DNA of 64,000 nucleotides from Rhodoferax sp. (lineage in GTDB: Bacteria > Pseudomonadota > Gammaproteobacteria > Burkholderiales > Burkholderiaceae_C). A program made the translations under genes and the position numbers. Below the pieces are notes generated by a model that had not been told where the DNA came from, ran no database searches, and saw only the letters and a program-made list of their open reading frames with translations. Position 1 is the first letter of the stretch, and the number at the start of each line of letters is the position of its first letter. The stretch covers positions 53,401 to 117,400 of the forward strand of contig NZ_JAUSLE010000050.1 in assembly GCF_030646845.1 (NCBI RefSeq), in the 5' to 3' direction. Below are positions 51,299 through 59,349 of the stretch, one piece after another.

Positions 51299-52654
51299 GG
51301 GGTCCTTCCGAACAGAAGGCGCAGTATCACCATGGTGGACGGGCTTTGCATGCCAGTCGCGCTGCCCAATGGCAGCAACTGACCCGTCCTGCTCCTGTGC
51401 CCGCTGCACCAGCAAGGCACGCTCTTTTTCGTTCCCCGCCAGCGCCGCAGCCCGGCACAGCGCTGCCCGTGCTTCATCCCGCTGTCCCAGTTTATGCAGC
51501 AGATCACCGTGCACCGCATGCAGCAGGTGATAGCGCTGAAAAGTCTTGTCTTGCAGCAAGGTTTCGACAATGGCAAGAGCTGCAACTGGGCCTTCGTGCA
51601 TGGACACGGCCACCGCGCGGTTGAGCTCAACCACGGGTGAGGGTGCCACACGCGAGAGCCTGGCGTAGAGCGCGGCGATGCGCGCCCAGTCGGTGTCTTC
51701 GGCGGTCGGCGCGCGGGCATGGCAGGCGGCAATAGTGGCTTGAAGCTGGTAACTACCCGGTGATTGCCCCAGACTTTGGGCGCGATCCAGCGCGGCCAGG
51801 CCACGGCGGATCAACAGCTGATCCCAGCGCGCGCGGTTCTGCTGATTGAGCAGCACCGGGTTGCCTTGCGCGTCGGTGCGTGCCGCCGTGCGCGAGGCCT
51901 GTATTTCCATCAAGGCGACCAGGCCATGCGCCTCGGCCTGCTGCGGCACCAGTTCGGCCAACATGCGGCCCAGGCGCAGGGCCTCAAAGGAGAGTTCAGG
52001 GCGCATCCAGTCGCAGCCGCTGGTGGCGGTGTAACCCTCGTTGAACACCAGGTAGACCACCTCGAGCACCGAGCCCAGACGTGCGGTCAGTTGCTCGCCG
52101 CGCGGCACCTCGAAAGGCACGTTCGCGTCGGCCAGCGAGCGTTTGGCGCGCACGATGCGCTGCGCGATGGTGCTCTCGGGCACCAGATAGGCGCGCGCGA
52201 TTTCGTGCGTGGTGAGGCCGCCGAGCAGTTTGAGCGTCAGCGCCACCCGCGCGTCGCGGACAAGCACCGGGTGGCAGGCGGTGAAGATCAGGCGCAGCAG
52301 GTCGTCGCCGATGGCCGCGTGCTCGCGGGCCGTGTCCAGCGCGTCGGTGAAGTCGGGCACCACATGGGCCTCCATCGCTTCGAGGCCGCTGGCGATATCG
52401 CCATGCCGCGCGTGGGCCATCTGGCGGTGGCGCAGCCAGTCCAGCGCGCGGTTTTTCGCCGTGGTCATGAGCCAGGCACCGGGGTTGTTCGGCACGCCGT
52501 CCCGGGGCCAGTGTTCCAGCGCGGCTACCAGCGCGTCCTGCGCCAGTTCTTCGGCCACGCCGAGGTCGCGCACACGCCGCGCCACGGCAGCGACGATGTG
52601 CGCTGACTCGATGCGCCAAACGGCGGCAATGGTGTCGTGGACGGCGGAATGCAC
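51029..52654 (-). CDS. ECF-type sigma factor (DUF6596) in frame with a C-terminal MoaD/ThiS-like domain
   Basis: The 541-residue frame starts at GTG 52654. Residues 1-180 hold sigma-70 region 2 (VAEELAQDALVAALEHWPRD, NPGAWLMTTAKNRALDWLRH) and region 4 (TLKLLGGLTTHEIARAYLVP). About 180-415 form the TPR-like DUF6596 extension, ending near NEKERALLVQRAQEQ, where such proteins usually stop. A linker of about 35 residues follows, then residues 453-541: VTVEFAASLRRHVACAPQNV to RVLVIQALTGG, a beta-grasp MoaD/ThiS-like domain with the terminal Gly-Gly used for adenylation and sulfur or protein transfer. Either a true fusion or sigma readthrough into an adjoining moaD-like gene. It follows a VOC gene by 9 nt. 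Confidence 0.88.
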   Translation of the reverse strand: MHSAVHDTIAAVWRIESAHIVAAVARRVRDLGVAEELAQDALVAALEHWPRDGVPNNPGAWLMTTAKNRALDWLRHRQMAHARHGDIASGLEAMEAHVVPDFTDALDTAREHAAIGDDLLRLIFTACHPVLVRDARVALTLKLLGGLTTHEIARAYLVPESTIAQRIVRAKRSLADANVPFEVPRGEQLTARLGSVLEVVYLVFNEGYTATSGCDWMRPELSFEALRLGRMLAELVPQQAEAHGLVALMEIQASRTAARTDAQGNPVLLNQQNRARWDQLLIRRGLAALDRAQSLGQSPGSYQLQATIAACHARAPTAEDTDWARIAALYARLSRVAPSPVVELNRAVAVSMHEGPVAALAIVETLLQDKTFQRYHLLHAVHGDLLHKLGQRDEARAALCRAAALAGNEKERALLVQRAQEQDGSVAAIGQRDWHAKPVHHGDTAPSVRKDPMVTVEFAASLRRHVACAPQNVAAGSLRVVLEAALAAAPELRHYVLDDQDNIRKHVAVFVNKTLVLDRQNLTQALASGDRVLVIQALTGG

Positions 52655-52663
52655 GCGCCGCTT

Positions 52664-53074
52664 TTACATCTGCGCGGGCGCTGCCGCTTCGTCCATCCAG
52701 AACACCTCCCACTGGTGGCCGTCCAGGTCGGCAAAGCCGTGCTGGTACATGAAACCGTGGTCCTGCGGCGCATTTGGCGTGGTGGCACCGGCGGCCACGG
52801 CCTTGCGCACCACTTCTTCAGCCTCGGCACGGCTGCCAACCGACAGCGCCAGAATGACTTCGGTGGCCTTGTGGGCATCGCTGATGGGCTTTTTGGTGAA
52901 GCCCTGAAAGAAGGGTTCGACCAGCAGCATCGCGTAGAAATTTTCACCAATTTCCAGGCAGGCACCCTGGGCGTTGGTGAAGCGCTGGTTAAACGTGAGG
53001 CCCAAGGCCTTGAAGAAGGCCTGTGAACGGGCCATGTCTTTGATGGCCAAGTTGACGAAGATCTGTTGGAACAC
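52664..53074 (-). CDS. VOC family protein (glyoxalase/bleomycin-resistance fold)
   Basis: The 136-residue protein starts at GTG 53074 (AGGAG upstream) with FQQIFVNLAIKDMARSQAFF and has FADLDGHQWEVFWMDEA, the usual VOC end. It belongs to the group often annotated as lactoylglutathione lyase-like proteins next to ECF sigma factors. Function unknown. It is 9 nt from the sigma factor start, so the two are co-transcribed. Confidence 0.88.
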   Translation of the reverse strand: MFQQIFVNLAIKDMARSQAFFKALGLTFNQRFTNAQGACLEIGENFYAMLLVEPFFQGFTKKPISDAHKATEVILALSVGSRAEAEEVVRKAVAAGATTPNAPQDHGFMYQHGFADLDGHQWEVFWMDEAAAPAQM

Positions 53075-53116
53075 GATACGTTCTCCTGGTTGGTTGATAG
53101 GTTGCGTGCGGGGTGA

Positions 53117-53539
53117 TCAGGCTTTCTGGTTGGTCTCCATCTGCTTGAACTTGTCCAGCGCCTGGCTGGGCGGAAACTCGTCGAGTTCGATGAGCTGGCG
53201 CAGCTCGATCACCGCCTCCATGCCATGCCCGGCCGGGTTGGGAAAACGCCGGCTCCATTCCAGCGCTTCTTCGCGGTTGCGCACCTGGATCAGGGTGTAA
53301 CCGGCGATGAGTTCCTTGGCTTCAGCAAACGGACCGTCCACGATGCGTTTGCCCTCGGGGCCATAGTGCACGCGCCAGCCGGTGCGGCTGGGGTGCAGGC
53401 CGCTGCCGTCAAGCAGCACGCCGGCGCGCATCAGTTCCTCGTGGTAGGCAGCCATCTCGGCCATCAGTTCCTCGGGCGCCGCTGGTGAGAGCTCGGCCTC
53501 GAAGGCGGGGCAGGACTTGACGATGATCATGAATCGCAT
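53117..53539 (-). CDS. YciI family protein (DGPF domain)
   Basis: The 140-residue protein starts RFMIIVKSCPAFEAELSPAA and has the family motif IVDGPFAEAKELIAGYTLIQ. YCII/DGPF proteins commonly sit beside DUF6596 sigma factors and are suspected to take part in the signal that the sigma factor answers. The family has a conserved His-Asp pair in YciI that is not obvious here. AAGGAG precedes the ATG. Confidence 0.88.
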   Translation of the reverse strand: MRFMIIVKSCPAFEAELSPAAPEELMAEMAAYHEELMRAGVLLDGSGLHPSRTGWRVHYGPEGKRIVDGPFAEAKELIAGYTLIQVRNREEALEWSRRFPNPAGHGMEAVIELRQLIELDEFPPSQALDKFKQMETNQKA

Positions 53540-53557
53540 GGCGCTTCTCCTTGTGGC

Positions 53558-53998
53558 TCAGGTCTTGCAGGCCGGCGGCGCCATGTCTGGCTCGATCATG
53601 CTGTTGCGGTTGCCTTCGGTGTCCACAAAGGACACGTATTCGCCCACGCCAGGAATCGCCATGGGTTCGCCCATCACCTCACCGCCCGCCGCCTTGACGC
53701 GCTGCATGGCCGCGCGGATGTCTTCGACGCCGATCACCACCGACGGGTGCTGCATCGGCCAGTCTGGCTTGAAGGGGAACAGGCCGCCGTTGATCGCGCC
53801 CAGCGCCGCTTCTGGCGGCATCGGTGGGCGAGCGCCGGGTGGTGCAGTGCTGACCAGCAGGTAGTCGCCCATCTCGGGGCCGAGCATCTGGTGGGTCCAG
53901 CCGAAGGTGGCGGCATAAAAGCGCGCTGCGCGCTCGCGGTCCTTGTAGGGCATTTCAAAATGCACGACGGCACACATGGGGACGGTGGTGGTGGTCAT
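53558..53998 (-). CDS. VOC family protein
   Basis: The 146-residue protein has CAVVHFEMPYKDRERAARFY at the start and YVSFVDTEGNRNSMIEPD near the end, the beta-alpha-beta-beta-beta pattern of VOC proteins (PhnB/glyoxalase-like). GAGGAGA precedes the ATG. It is 18 bp before the YciI gene on the same strand. Substrate unknown. Confidence 0.88.
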   Translation of the reverse strand: MTTTTVPMCAVVHFEMPYKDRERAARFYAATFGWTHQMLGPEMGDYLLVSTAPPGARPPMPPEAALGAINGGLFPFKPDWPMQHPSVVIGVEDIRAAMQRVKAAGGEVMGEPMAIPGVGEYVSFVDTEGNRNSMIEPDMAPPACKT

Positions 53999-54116
53999 AG
54001 ACGTCTCCTCAACGGTTGACTCGGGCGGCGGCGGGTTTGCCGTGCCTCGCGTGAAGCCGTTTCAGTGGCTTCTGTGGGTACGACGAAACAGCTTGGGCGT
54101 TTTCGACAGCACCCGT

Positions 54117-54135
54117 CTAGGTGCAAACCCTAGTG
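54117..54135. promoter_or_regulatory. CTAGG/CCTAG palindrome upstream of the VOC-YciI-VOC-sigma genes
   Basis: CTAGGTGCAAACCCTAG (54117-54133) is an interrupted inverted repeat in the 143-bp gap before the VOC gene. The 11-mer AAACCCTAGTG is shared with the site at 1247. This gap could hold a promoter for the four downstream genes. Confidence 0.25.
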
Positions 54136-54141
54136 GTCAGA

Positions 54142-54510
54142 TCAAGCCCGGCTCTCGTCGAAACAGGGCGCGAGTGAGCGCACCTCGACCGTGGCCCATT
54201 CGGCCGCCGGACATTGCTGGGCGATGGCTACCGCCTCGCTTTTGGTGGCGCATTCGATCAGGAAAAAACCGCCCACCATTTCCTTGGCTTCGGAAAAGGG
54301 TCCGTCCAGCACACGGCTGTGGCCGTCCGACAGACTCACCCGCACCGCGCTGGCTTGCGAGGCCAGCGACTCCACCGCCAGCAGTTTGCCTTGCTTGCGC
54401 AGGCCTTCGCCGAAATTTTGCATTCGGGCGTACACCTCACGGCCCTGCGCTTCGGTGCGAGTGGCGCGCTGGGCCGGTGGCTCGATGATCAGGAGCATGT
54501 AGGTGGACAT
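54142..54510 (-). CDS. YciI family protein (DGPF domain), second copy
   Basis: The 122-residue protein starts STYMLLIIEPPAQRATRTEA and has SRVLDGPFSEAKEMVGGFFL, the DGPF motif. It differs clearly from the YciI protein at 53117, so they are old paralogs. GAAAGG precedes ATG 54510. It is the first gene of the leftward VOC/YciI/sigma cluster. Confidence 0.88.
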   Translation of the reverse strand: MSTYMLLIIEPPAQRATRTEAQGREVYARMQNFGEGLRKQGKLLAVESLASQASAVRVSLSDGHSRVLDGPFSEAKEMVGGFFLIECATKSEAVAIAQQCPAAEWATVEVRSLAPCFDESRA

Positions 54511-54732
54511 GACGGACCTTTCGCGGTGCAACGGGTGCCATCCTACACAGCACAGGCGTTTTGTGTGCGTGGTTTGGAATTGCTTTGGCCGGTGTGCGCT
54601 CCAGAAGCCTGGCCACTACCGCTTCAGGCGAAGACGTTGCAGCCGTGCAACGGTCGTCAGCCAGCAGGTTTCATAACCTGAGATGACGGTCTCCCGACCA
54701 CTAGAATTCCCCAAAACAAGGGAGACAGACAA

Positions 54733-55695
54733 TTGAGCCAATCACAAGTGCCCGCCTGGTCCGTGAAAGACTCGGCGCACCTCGCGCAAGCGATCGTGCA
54801 AAACGTGGAACAAGTTCTGGAGGGCAAACACCAACAGGTTGAGCTCGCTCTGGCGGCGATTGTTGCCGGGGGCCATTTGCTGATCGAAGACGTTCCTGGC
54901 CTGGGTAAAACCATGCTGGCGCGTGCCCTGGCGGTTTCAGTTGGCCTGTCATTCAAGCGTATCCAGTTCACCGCTGACCTGATGCCCTCGGACATCGTGG
55001 GCGGGCCGGTCTACAACCCCAAAGACGGAAGTTTTGTCCTGCGCCCAGGGCCGGTGTTTGCAAACATTGTGCTGGCCGATGAGATCAACCGCGCCAACCC
55101 CAGGGCCCAGTCGGCCCTGCTGGAATGCATGGAAGAAGGGCAGATCACGCTCGACGGCCAGACCATTCCGTTGCCGGCGCCGTTTGCCGTACTGGCCACG
55201 CAAAACCCCATCGACATGGCCGGCACCTACCCGCTGCCCGAGGCGCAGCTTGACCGCTTTCTCATTCGCCTGTCCCTGGGCTACCCGGACGCGGCGACCG
55301 AAGCCGGCCTGATAACCACGCAGCAGTTCTCCCACCCGATCAGCCGTTTGCATTCGGTTTGCGAATCGGGCCAGTTCGCGCGATTGGTGGCTGGTGCGCG
55401 CGAGGTCATCATCACGCCCGAGGTGGCGGGCTTCATGGCGTCCATCGTGGCGGCAACGCGAAAGCATCCGGCCATCCGGTTCGGTGCCAGCCCACGCGGT
55501 ACCCTGGGCCTTGCCCGCATGGCGCGTGCGCTGAGCTGCATTCGCGGGCTCTCCTATGTTGACCCCGCGGTTGTGCGGGAGGTTGCCGTGCCGGTGCTGG
55601 CGCATCGGATCATCGTTCAGACCCAGGGTGCCCAGCCAAAACCCGCCGCCGCACTGATTCAGGATATCCTGCTGTCTCAGCGCACGCCGCAGTAG
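54733..55695 (+). CDS. MoxR family AAA+ ATPase
   Basis: The 320-residue protein has Walker A EDVPGLGKTMLARAL, Walker B IVLADEINRANPR, sensor 1 VLATQNPIDMAGTYPLPEAQ and the MoxR-specific GASPRGTLGLARMAR. MoxR ATPases are chaperones that help assemble or activate partner complexes, often with vWA proteins. The start is TTG at 54733 with AGGGAGA upstream. It opens a MoxR-DUF58-TgpA-like operon; the last two genes overlap by 4 nt. Confidence 0.93.
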   Translation: MSQSQVPAWSVKDSAHLAQAIVQNVEQVLEGKHQQVELALAAIVAGGHLLIEDVPGLGKTMLARALAVSVGLSFKRIQFTADLMPSDIVGGPVYNPKDGSFVLRPGPVFANIVLADEINRANPRAQSALLECMEEGQITLDGQTIPLPAPFAVLATQNPIDMAGTYPLPEAQLDRFLIRLSLGYPDAATEAGLITTQQFSHPISRLHSVCESGQFARLVAGAREVIITPEVAGFMASIVAATRKHPAIRFGASPRGTLGLARMARALSCIRGLSYVDPAVVREVAVPVLAHRIIVQTQGAQPKPAAALIQDILLSQRTPQ

Positions 55696-55703
55696 GCTCA
55701 GGG

Positions 55704-56870
55704 ATGGAACGCTGGCTGTCCAAGTCCCGGGTTCTGCTCGGTTTGTGCGGGGTACTGCTGATCGCAGCACTCAACCGTCAGGACCCCATGGTGTATGGGA
55801 TGTTTCTGTTCCTCGCGGTGGTGAGTCTCCTGGGCTTCGTCCTGCCCTGGCTTTCACTGCGATCCATGACGGTGCGCCTGGAATCCGCCGGGGACATGGA
55901 ATTCATGGAGGGCACCGGCTGCAACCTGAACATACTTGTCGAGCGCAAGGCACCCTGGCCCGCGTTCATGGTGGCCATTGAGACCGAGTGGGAGTGGGTC
56001 TCACACCGCATTGTGTTGAGCCAGACGGTGCCCGTCATTCGGGCCGGTCGCACGCCAGACCTGGGCCGCCTGGTTCAGTTTCCCTGCCGGGGTCACTACG
56101 AACTGATTGCCGTGCGGCTTTCAAGCGGGTTCCCGCTGGGTCTGGTCCGCGCCCATCACACCATGTCACGACCCCAGATTCACCTGCGCGTTCTGCCCCA
56201 CGCGCAGCCTGTGCGCTGGCCGCTGCCCTGGGATGTCGCCGAGGACCCCTTGGGCGAGCTGACAACGCGCAGGATGGGCCAGTCGTTTGAGCTGGGCATG
56301 CTGCGCCCTTATCAACACGGTGAATCTGTTGGCCGGGTGAGCTGGCGTGCGTCCGCCCGCGCGGGCGAGCTGGTGATTCAGCATTTCCAGCAAAGTGGTT
56401 CCGTCCGGCTGCGTGTGGTTGTGGAGGTGCCGCGCGAGCCATCGCTGGGAGACCCCGACAGTGCGGGTGAACAGACTATTCGCCTGGCTGCAGGTGTCTG
56501 TGATGCGGCGCTCGGCAACGGGGTGCAATTGTTTGTGTACCTGGAGCCGAATGCAGCGCCGTTGCGAGAGCGCGCCGCCATCCACCGCGCACTGGCCGAG
56601 GCAGTGCCCTCGGGGGCCGGGCTCTTTCCGGCCATCGCCCGGGTTGCCGGCGAGACGGCAGCGGGCGAGCAGGTTGCCGTGGTGGTGAGCGGCTCCTGCC
56701 CCGCGGATGAGCTTGTCGTGTCATTGTCCGGGCTCGCTTCACAAGGCTGCAGGGTCATGGTCTGCATCGCCCTTGGGCGCCGGGCCGCATCCCCGGACAT
56801 GGCACAGGCGCGCACGCTGCAGCGGGCGCTTGAGCAAGCTGGTTTTGCCACCTTCATGGAGGCCCCATGA
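55704..56870 (+). CDS. DUF58 domain membrane protein
   Basis: The 388-residue protein has two N-terminal transmembrane segments (VLLGLCGVLLIAALN and MVYGMFLFLAVVSLLGFVLP), a beta-rich middle and the DUF58 hallmark GMLRPYQHGESVGRVSWRAS. This domain is vWA-related and is the usual partner of MoxR. The gene starts 8 nt after moxR and overlaps the next by 4 nt. A role in envelope biogenesis or stress is likely; no substrate is known. Confidence 0.9.
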   Translation: MERWLSKSRVLLGLCGVLLIAALNRQDPMVYGMFLFLAVVSLLGFVLPWLSLRSMTVRLESAGDMEFMEGTGCNLNILVERKAPWPAFMVAIETEWEWVSHRIVLSQTVPVIRAGRTPDLGRLVQFPCRGHYELIAVRLSSGFPLGLVRAHHTMSRPQIHLRVLPHAQPVRWPLPWDVAEDPLGELTTRRMGQSFELGMLRPYQHGESVGRVSWRASARAGELVIQHFQQSGSVRLRVVVEVPREPSLGDPDSAGEQTIRLAAGVCDAALGNGVQLFVYLEPNAAPLRERAAIHRALAEAVPSGAGLFPAIARVAGETAAGEQVAVVVSGSCPADELVVSLSGLASQGCRVMVCIALGRRAASPDMAQARTLQRALEQAGFATFMEAP

Positions 56871-58252
56871 CGACGACGCGGACCGTACCCGTGCCGGTTG
56901 ACCCGGCGCCCCCACTGAACAGCCGGGCCGTGGTCGCGCTGACCGGCATGAGCTACTTCTTTGTCGCGCTGGGATTTTCTTACCTCGACCGGCGTTTCAG
57001 CTCATTTGGCCTGGAGGGCTTCTTGTGGCTCACCTGGGCCGTGCTGGGGTTTGGTGCCGGCACCCTGCATGCAGGCAAGCCTGCGGCGTCCGGGCAGACC
57101 CAGTGGGTCGTGCTCGGTTTGCTGGGTTTCGTTCTTGCCGTGTTCCCGGGCCTTGCCATCTACAACCTGCTTCGATGGACTTGCTTGACCCTGATGATCG
57201 TCATCGGGGCCCGCGCGGCGATTCTCAGAACACGGCGCGATTTCTATCTGACCCTCACCGTCATTTTTGTCGTGAGCTTCATGGTCGGCACGCATGGCAA
57301 TGCAGACTGGACCTTGTGGTTCTATCTGGGCCCGGCCTGGGTATTTGGCGGACTCGCCCTGGCCTGGGAACATGCGGCCGGTGTGCGCCTGTCCCGCTGG
57401 ACCAAGATGGCGATGACCTTGGGATTTGTTGGGGTGTCGTTTTTGCTGACGGTGGTGCTGTTCTTCTTTGCGCCACGGCCGCCGATTCTTGGTTTTGGCT
57501 TTCTGCCTCCTGGCACCGATACGCCGGGCCTCTTTCAACAGCCCGCGGGTGAGGGCAGTGGCAGACAAGCCAAGGGCAACAGTGGTTCATCGGGATCGGG
57601 ATCGGGAACAGGCGCAGGGCAGGGGAGCGCACCGCAGCCAGGCGAGTGGGCGCAAAAGTGGGGCGCCATGCTCAAGAGCATGCGCCAGGCCACCGCGGAC
57701 CGTTTCATTCCGCAATGGCAGCGCAGCTTGATGGAGAAGTTGCTCAATTCGGCGCAATCACTTCTCGGGATGCTGACGGGGCGGTCGGCAGAATCGGAGA
57801 GCGCGCCGGCCGAGGGGGAGCTGACTCAAGAACAGTCTGAGAGTTTCCTCTTCAGAGTGAACTGGCTGTGGGTTCTGGTTGCATTGTTGGCGGGCTACTT
57901 TCTCTGGCGTCGCAGATATCGCATTGGCCTGGGCATTGCACTGGGGTGTTCATGGCTGTTGGCTGCGCAATTCCCGGCGCAGTCCATGCGTGTGTCCGCT
58001 CAGGCCATGAAATGGTGTCTGCACATTCAGGGCCACAAGAGAAGCCCGGGCCAGTCGGTGCGTGAGCACTGGCTGGCTGCCGCCGGCATTGCCCCGCTGG
58101 CCAATAAATGGCTCGGGTACGCGGTTCAGATCTATTGTGAAACCCGATTTGGCGCCGTGTCAGCCAGCCAGCAGCGTGCGCTCAACATGCGCAGGGCCGT
58201 TCAAGGTGCGTGCGACATCCTGATTGGATTTGCGCCAGAGTTGAAGAAGTGA
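56867..58252 (+). CDS. TgpA-like membrane protein without a transglutaminase core
   Basis: The 461-residue protein takes the operon place of TgpA/DUF3488-transglutaminase proteins. It has about six N-terminal membrane helices (to about residue 205), a periplasmic segment with a Gly/Ser-rich linker (GRQAKGNSGSSGSGSGTGAG), another membrane helix (about 330-350) and a short C-terminal soluble part. TgpA proteins are about 650-700 residues with a Cys-His-Asp transglutaminase domain between the helices; here about 120 residues replace it and no catalytic Cys-His pair is seen. The frame is intact, so this looks like a stable reduced form. Confidence 0.7.
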   Translation: MTTTRTVPVPVDPAPPLNSRAVVALTGMSYFFVALGFSYLDRRFSSFGLEGFLWLTWAVLGFGAGTLHAGKPAASGQTQWVVLGLLGFVLAVFPGLAIYNLLRWTCLTLMIVIGARAAILRTRRDFYLTLTVIFVVSFMVGTHGNADWTLWFYLGPAWVFGGLALAWEHAAGVRLSRWTKMAMTLGFVGVSFLLTVVLFFFAPRPPILGFGFLPPGTDTPGLFQQPAGEGSGRQAKGNSGSSGSGSGTGAGQGSAPQPGEWAQKWGAMLKSMRQATADRFIPQWQRSLMEKLLNSAQSLLGMLTGRSAESESAPAEGELTQEQSESFLFRVNWLWVLVALLAGYFLWRRRYRIGLGIALGCSWLLAAQFPAQSMRVSAQAMKWCLHIQGHKRSPGQSVREHWLAAAGIAPLANKWLGYAVQIYCETRFGAVSASQQRALNMRRAVQGACDILIGFAPELKK

Positions 58253-58319
58253 AGAAATACGTGCGTTTGCAGGGAAGAAAACAATGAACGACGACCTACC
58301 AAAGGGGTTGAAGATCACT

Positions 58320-58727
58320 TCATTTGCCTAGCGCATCAGCAACGGCTTGCGTGGCAGCGATCAAGTCTTTGACCAGGCGTTCATCCACATCGAGCAAGCC
58401 TTCGTACTCGCCGAGGTTGCGTGTGTTGTGACACTTGTCCAGTACCCGCCAAACCTCGGGCCCCAAACCCAGCGTGTGCGGCAGCACCTGAAACACGATG
58501 TACCGATTGCCGGGGCGATAGCCCATGCGGCGCAGTGCCGCCAGGCTCAAAGAGTGTGCCGCGTTGTAGGCCAGGTCAAACTGGCTTTCAAGCGCCAGCG
58601 TTGCGTTGCGCGCGTCTTTGAGCCGCGCAGTACCGCTGCGTAGCAAGCCTGCAAGTTCGTTTGCGTCTGGTGCTTCTTTTTGCAGCTGTTTGCCCGGGCC
58701 GCACAGGTTGTCAAGTGGGTTGGACAT
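58320..58727 (-). CDS. HEPN domain protein, partner of the nucleotidyltransferase
   Basis: The 135-residue all-helical protein has a HEPN-like layout and ends DKCHNTRNLGEYEGLLDVDE with a final helix VKDLIAATQAVADALG. HEPN toxins normally carry an R-x4-6-H RNase motif; here Arg-Asn is followed by no His, so RNase activity is uncertain. The ATG at 58727 (GGAG upstream) lies 17 bp inside the end of the nucleotidyltransferase gene. The pair looks like a HEPN/MNT toxin-antitoxin module. Confidence 0.75.
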   Translation of the reverse strand: MSNPLDNLCGPGKQLQKEAPDANELAGLLRSGTARLKDARNATLALESQFDLAYNAAHSLSLAALRRMGYRPGNRYIVFQVLPHTLGLGPEVWRVLDKCHNTRNLGEYEGLLDVDERLVKDLIAATQAVADALGK

Positions 58728-59349
58728 GGAGTTGCTCCTCATTTCCTATGAGCCATATTTTGGGTTGCTGCAGCACGCGAGTGACAAACGCGTTGTCCTG
58801 GCTGATGCGCTTGGCTATTTCAGCCGGCGTGTACAGCGTGGGGTTGACCTTGCGGCCCAGCGTGGTGGCTGCGCCCTCAAGTGCGCCGAATACGTCGGCA
58901 TAACCCAGGCCCGCGCTCACGATCATCACGTCAATGTCGCTGTGGGCCGTGTCCTGCTGCTTGGCCACAGAGCCGTAAACAAACGCCATGTCAATTTGCG
59001 GCGCCAGCGGTGCCAAGGCCAACCGCAGTACGTCGGCCAGCCCCATGGTCTTGAGCACCAGCCCGCGCAGCTCCGCAAACACGGGTGCGCTGGCATTGGC
59101 CTGGTAGTGCTTTTGATTGCCTTGTTTGGTGACCGTGAGCAAACCCGCCTCAGACAGTGCCGCCAGTTCACGCTGCACGGCGCCGGTGCCCGACTGCGCC
59201 AGCGCAATCACCTCGTTGGCGTAAAAACTGCGGCCCGGGTTGCCGAACAACACCGCCAGCACGCGCTGCCGCCCTTTGGGAAAGAGGGCGTCCGCGAGGC
59301 TGGTTGCTTTCTCGTGTTCGGTTGGAATACCCATAATGGGGTTTATCAT
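58711..59349 (-). CDS. Winged-HTH nucleotidyltransferase (MNT) of a HEPN/MNT pair
   Basis: The 212-residue protein has an N-terminal winged helix-turn-helix (VLAVLFGNPGRSFYANEVIA, ELAALSEAGLLTVTKQGNQK) and a C-terminal minimal nucleotidyltransferase with GSVAKQQDTAHSDIDVMIV, a complete GSx10DxD motif. In HEPN/MNT systems the MNT protein can add AMP to the toxin. The winged HTH suggests the protein also represses its own promoter; two tandem palindromes overlap its start. ATG 59349 or 59334 may be used; neither has a Shine-Dalgarno, so a leaderless transcript is possible. Confidence 0.85.
   Translation of the reverse strand: MINPIMGIPTEHEKATSLADALFPKGRQRVLAVLFGNPGRSFYANEVIALAQSGTGAVQRELAALSEAGLLTVTKQGNQKHYQANASAPVFAELRGLVLKTMGLADVLRLALAPLAPQIDMAFVYGSVAKQQDTAHSDIDVMIVSAGLGYADVFGALEGAATTLGRKVNPTLYTPAEIAKRISQDNAFVTRVLQQPKIWLIGNEEQLHVQPT

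Noticed and set aside
58284..58331. 15-codon frame starting MNDDLPKGLKITSFA after the TgpA-like gene
   Set aside because: Too short to judge; it may be the stump of a gene cut by the HEPN/MNT pair, but nothing supports this.
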